In this document: piece after piece, positions 58,912 to 64,000 of the stretch
Layout of the letters: the number at the start of each line of letters is the position of its first letter
How positions within the stretch are numbered: the first letter of the stretch is position 1
NCBI RefSeq assembly: GCF_021130785.1
Contig: NC_060213.1
Span: forward strand, 63,588,001 to 63,652,000
From: Homalodisca vitripennis
Lineage: Eukaryota; Arthropoda; Insecta; Hemiptera; Cicadellidae
DNA length: 64,000 nt
Reading direction: 5' to 3'
The notes under the pieces: model-generated
What the model was told of the DNA's origin: nothing
Seen by the model: the letters and a program-made list of their open reading frames with translations, nothing else
Databases searched by the model: none
Position numbers and translations under genes: made by a program

Positions 58912-59035
58912 ATTAATTTTAATATTTATTTTAACTTAACCTTATTTGTACCTGAAGATGGAATCAATGATTCCGAAATGTACATCGTACGTAAAATAAA
59001 TGTTTAAAAGTGATAAAAGTTTATTAATATTATGT
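58884..59035 (-). repeat. PLE inverted arm, right
   Basis: 152 bp, reverse complement of the left arm. It covers the upstream edge of the PLE coding sequence, so the left arm is an inverted copy of the element's own 5' end plus flanking terminal sequence. Confidence 0.96.
58942..58999 (+). ncRNA. Hammerhead-ribozyme-like motif, right arm
   Basis: In order: TTATTT (stem I strand), CTGAAGA (58952-58958, matching core C-U-G-A-N-G-A), a single T, GGAATC/GATTCC with loop AAT (stem II, 6 bp), GAAA (58975-58978), then TGTAC-ATC-GTACG (stem III, wobble allowed), T-A at the expected cleavage position, and AAATAA able to pair with TTATTT. Departures from a standard hammerhead are the extra T before stem II and four unpaired bases (GTAC) before CTGAAGA. 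PLE termini are known to carry such ribozymes; cleavage here is inference. Confidence 0.5.
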
Positions 59036-60099
59036 ATTATTATTATAAAACACTTTTAGAGGCTACATCTCTAATATAATATTTTATTCAGATTATATTT
59101 TTTACCTAAATACTACACGCATATCACCAACGTAATAGTCATATATCATCGTGTTACAAGTAGATAAAGAGGTTAAAAATGGCCATCTTAAATTTACTTA
59201 TTTTAATTTACGTCTCGGGTGGTTGGTTTTAAGTGTTTCAAGCTAAGAAATGTCATATTTTAACTCGATACTTTTAATACAATACCATTTTGACATTTAT
59301 CAAAACCAGGGCGAGCGACAATTAAGTTTTTTATAGGCAAATATTCTCTATCGAAAAACCTGTTACTATGCGTACAAAATACAAATTGACTCTCGGCTCC
59401 TGCTCTCTGAGATGAACTGTTTCTTTGAACTACAGGTGCTTTTAAATTACAAATGGTCTCAAGGATTGCCCTACATTATGGCATCTTATTATAGGGTTTG
59501 CGACCTTTGTAGGAAAATCAATACATTTCCAATGTCTAATACCACCGGTCTATCGCAAATAGGTCCCATAAACGCTTCATTTTATTCAAGGGATTAATAA
59601 GGAGTTCTTTTTCTGCCGCCTTTGAAAGTAATGGCTGGTATAAAAGAGAAGGTAGGTTGTTGTTCCACCACGTTATTTGATAAAACTTACCTCATTATCT
59701 CACGCTGACTTCCGAGTCTCATCATACTAAGAAAGCAATGTAAAAAGTATATAAAAATCATAACCATATCCATCATAATCAAAATCATATTCATTCTTCG
59801 TGTGATGGTATTAACTATATACTGCTCGTTGATGCAGCAATCCAGAAATTTGCTACTTAAAATGTAACTAAAAATTTAGAAATCTTAGCTTAACCTCAGC
59901 AATACTACATCCAGCTCCCATTCACGTTTTAATGGTCAGTGCAAATGTCCAAAACAAATGGTACCGTTAAAATGTTGAACTACTGCTCCAACTGTTACGT
60001 TACAACAACGTGGATTTTTTCACAACATCACGCGAGCATTGCCATATACAAGGTTTTGCATTTAACTTGTTTTAATCTAGTATGATATTTTTATTTAAT
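59036..60099. other. Unassigned sequence
   Basis: No gene or element recognised. Confidence 0.4.
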
Positions 60100-61525
60100 A
60101 CTAGCTGTTTCCCGCGGAATCGCACGCTTTACGTAAGCCTTGGCCATGTATTTGCACTTCTGGTTCAAGTGCATTATATTTCTAACACCGATGTAGAGTT
60201 TACTTTGTTGTCACGATCAAGAAAATCTGTGTATGCTTATTATATAGCCATTATACACGTACATGTATTTTATTATAAAGCGGTACAACAGTCAAGCTTT
60301 AAGTTCAACCATATATTTTTCATAAAGACAAACATATACTGTATTCTAACTTAGTGCCTTCAAATAGTTTTTGGCAAATTGATATACGTAACTGTCTCGT
60401 AATTGCAGTTTATAATGTGCAGGCGCTTTGAAAACTTTTATATTTTGCAGCGCCACCTCGTGGTGAGTTTTATATATGAGTATAGCATATAAACCTCCTC
60501 CGTCGAAAAGTACATATACATTCAAATTCTCATAATTATCGGTCAAATAGTGTACGATTCCAGAAAGGACAAACACACAAATATTCATTTATATATATAA
60601 CTAGCGGGCCTGGCGCGCTTTGCTGCGCATTTCAATAATTTTTTGCAAAAGTTGCCCGCGGCTTCGCACGCAATTTCCCGTTGAAAACAGTACACTATAT
60701 TCACTTATTCTTTTTCTATCACATTCTAAACATTGCTGAGATAATTGATAGTCGTTCCATCGTGAGCCTCTTGGGCGTATTATGAAGGTATGTACCATAT
60801 TCCTGCCTCTATCTAGCTGTTACCCACGGCTTCGCACGCAAATCTTAAGAACCGAAGTCCTTATATTACTTAGTAAATTTTTTTTACTATAATAAATTTT
60901 AGATTAAATTAGTTATATCTCCGATGCCACGATTGAGCTTGCTTTGTTGTCTCGATCGAGAGAATATGTACACACGGAGTTTTGAGAACCATACTTAAGT
61001 CAAAAAAAACAACTAAGGTTGATTTTATAACATTCTTTATATTTGTAGCCAACGTAAGATAGTAATTATGATATCTGCATTACTCTTCTGATCAAGCATG
61101 AGCATGGTTTATATTAAATAAATATTGCAGTTAAAGGTGAATTTTTTACGTCAAATTTGAATTGTATTATCTGGATAGTAAAGTCTATGTTTAACAGTGA
61201 TTGCAAAAACAGTTTAAACAAAATTTGTCGTTTCTCTTAAGCTTACTCTATGCTTTAAAACTATAAGTGTAATATATGTTTACAAAGAACAGCTGATTAA
61301 AAATTTGAAAAGACGTTAACATATGTTTGCTGCAATGCATTTCTTATGGGTATTTCTGTAACCAGTGGGGCGGAATCCTGAATCGGGAAAGGGATGGGCA
61401 TAGCTTATAAACCTTCTCCGTGGAAAAATACATATACGTACAAATTTTCATCATGATCGGTCCAATAGTTCACGATTCCATAAAGGACAAACATACAAAC
61501 ATTCATTTTTATATATATAGATATA
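60100..61525 (+). mobile_element. Three adjacent copies of a CTAGC(T/G)G interspersed element
   Basis: Copy 1 (60100-60599) opens ACTAGCTGTTTCCCGCGG and ends GGACAAACACACAAATATTC, ATTTATATATATA. Copy 2 (60600-60811) opens immediately with ACTAGCGGGCCTGGCGCGC. Copy 3 (60812-61525) opens TCTAGCTGTTACCCACGGCT and ends GGACAAACATACAAACATTC, TTTTTATATATATAGAT. Shared interior: GAGCTTGCTTTGTTGTC and ATCGGTCCAATAG(T)T-like words. Non-autonomous, no coding. The head-to-tail packing suggests preference for inserting at the TATA-rich tail of an earlier copy. Class (SINE or LINE 3' remnant) uncertain. Confidence 0.7.
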
Positions 61526-62490
61526 ATATATTTGGCCAGTAGACATTTAACTAGTAAATTCAATAATTTGAATCATAGTATACTCTTAGGCAAAAGAGAA
61601 CACAGCAAGAATACACAAAATATTTCCATTTATCCTAAAACACGTTCCACTAGTATGTGTCAAACAATAGAGTAACGTTTAAAAAAATGGTAGAAAACTT
61701 GTAATAAAATAGTTCTCTAATTTTCAACTAAACATACACTTTGTTCAACTATTTTAGGCTACCCACAGAGTAATTATGTGGTCAGACAGCATTAGCAAGT
61801 AATTAACGAAATGTGAAGTTAATTTGTGACTTCGACATATACAGTGCTATATCTCTGATGATAATACTAGACTATTATAATAATTACCTAATCGAGGATG
61901 GATTAAGTTTTGAAATATAGGTATGAAAGTACTAATATAAATTGTATTAAAATTTTAATTACAATTTTAAAAACAAGATGTCTATTAACGTGATTATACG
62001 ATCCTTTTCTAAGTTTTCAGCTCTTTAGAATCGTCTGTTAAGTAAAGATAATTTCAACTTTAGATTGGATTTTAAACATCTATAAATCTGAATTAATCAT
62101 TAAGTTGTTAACTTAATGTTTGTTCTTTTACTCATAAATTGCGTAAGATTTCTTTAGAAATATACCCTTTTATGTTTCTGTGTTTTACGTTTAACTGTTT
62201 GGAATAAATCTTCTCAACTAGGATTACTGTTAAACATTATTGTTACTAGTTTATAAGTGTGATCGCCAAAGTTTAACATACCATTAAAATTTATTACTCG
62301 TAATATGAAACCGATTTCAATAATAGTTGCTGCTGAAATATTAATAAACTTTCTGGATGTGTAATAACTTACAAGTTGAAGTTGCAGCTTACTTAGTAGT
62401 TGGATTTGGTTTAGAAGGGTATATTTAACTAAAAATTCACAGCTTATTACAAAATTAAGAGCTTTTAAATGTACACATTATTTAGTAAAT
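61526..62490. other. Unassigned AT-rich sequence
   Basis: No gene or repeat recognised. Confidence 0.45.
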
Positions 62491-63868
<1,378 letters not shown>

Positions 63869-64000
63869 TAAATTTAACTGGCCTGTTACCATTGCGTTCA
63901 ACTTTGTAATTTGATGGCTGCTCTAAAATTAATAACTGAAGGAAAATATGAACACCAAAACAATATGGAGCTGAGGATTTTAACTATCACAATAATAGAT

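Larger units (their letters stand above)
57538..59035 (-). mobile_element. Truncated Penelope-like element with inverted terminal arms
   Basis: A minus-strand Penelope-like retroelement (PLE) remnant containing only the RT tail and the GIY-YIG endonuclease. It is bounded by inverted arms 57538-57690 and 58884-59035 that differ by about one substitution and one single-base indel, so both ends are intact and young. Complex, sometimes inverted terminal copies, 5' truncation and hammerhead motifs in the ends are known for PLEs. A LINE 3' end (57801-58228) is inserted in the coding part; removing it leaves the PLE frame continuous. Confidence 0.85.

Overview
The window reads as AT-rich nuclear DNA from an arthropod, most likely an insect. 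The basis is the element content: a CR1-group LINE with a PHD-finger ORF1, Ty3/Gypsy relics, a Penelope-like element, a pogo/Tigger-type terminus, tRNA-headed SINE-like copies, and interspersed repeats that open CTAGC(T/G)G and end in TTTATATATATAGA, a pattern I associate with insect genomes. I cannot name the species. I found no convincing host protein-coding gene. Apart from two tRNA-like sequences, everything recognisable is mobile or repetitive DNA, so this is probably intergenic or long-intron sequence.

Layout. 1-7 kb: mostly unassigned AT-rich DNA with one tRNA-headed SINE flanked by an 11-bp target-site duplication (1242-1424). 7.2-11.4 kb: an almost complete minus-strand LINE. It has ORF1 (PHD finger, coiled coil, L1-ORF1-like domain) and ORF2 (endonuclease plus reverse transcriptase), inactivated only by a few frameshifts. 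14.3-15.3 kb: a decayed Ty3/Gypsy protease-RT fragment. 18.9-19.3 kb and 25.9-26.4 kb: further LINE relics. 20.7-22.0 kb and 38.0-39.5 kb: two copies of one non-coding repeat. The second contains a 33-bp minisatellite grown from a segment that is single in the first, and a third short copy lies near 53.7 kb. 23.2 kb: a pogo/Tigger-like terminus. 23.5, 30.0, 31.1 and 34.5 kb: four copies of another unclassified family. 25.1-25.6 kb: a diverged tandem array with a period of about 128 bp.

36-48 kb is a mosaic of short dispersed repeats with several strong palindromes. Near 48-50 kb and 54-55 kb there are GC-richer islands I could not identify. At 52.1-52.4 kb a second tRNA-like sequence lies in an 82-bp direct-repeat structure. 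At 57.5-59.0 kb is the most structured locus: a truncated Penelope-like element (GIY-YIG endonuclease end) bounded by nearly identical inverted arms of about 152 bp. Each arm contains a hammerhead-ribozyme-like core, and the element's coding end is split by an inserted LINE 3' end with a 20-A tail. From 60.1 kb to the end the sequence is a pile-up of one short interspersed family, interrupted by a 96-bp (TG)n tract.

The genes do not form a pathway. What links them is layered insertion: LINE machinery (endonuclease/RT) probably supplied the enzymes for the tailed SINE and LINE fragments, and several elements are nested in older ones.
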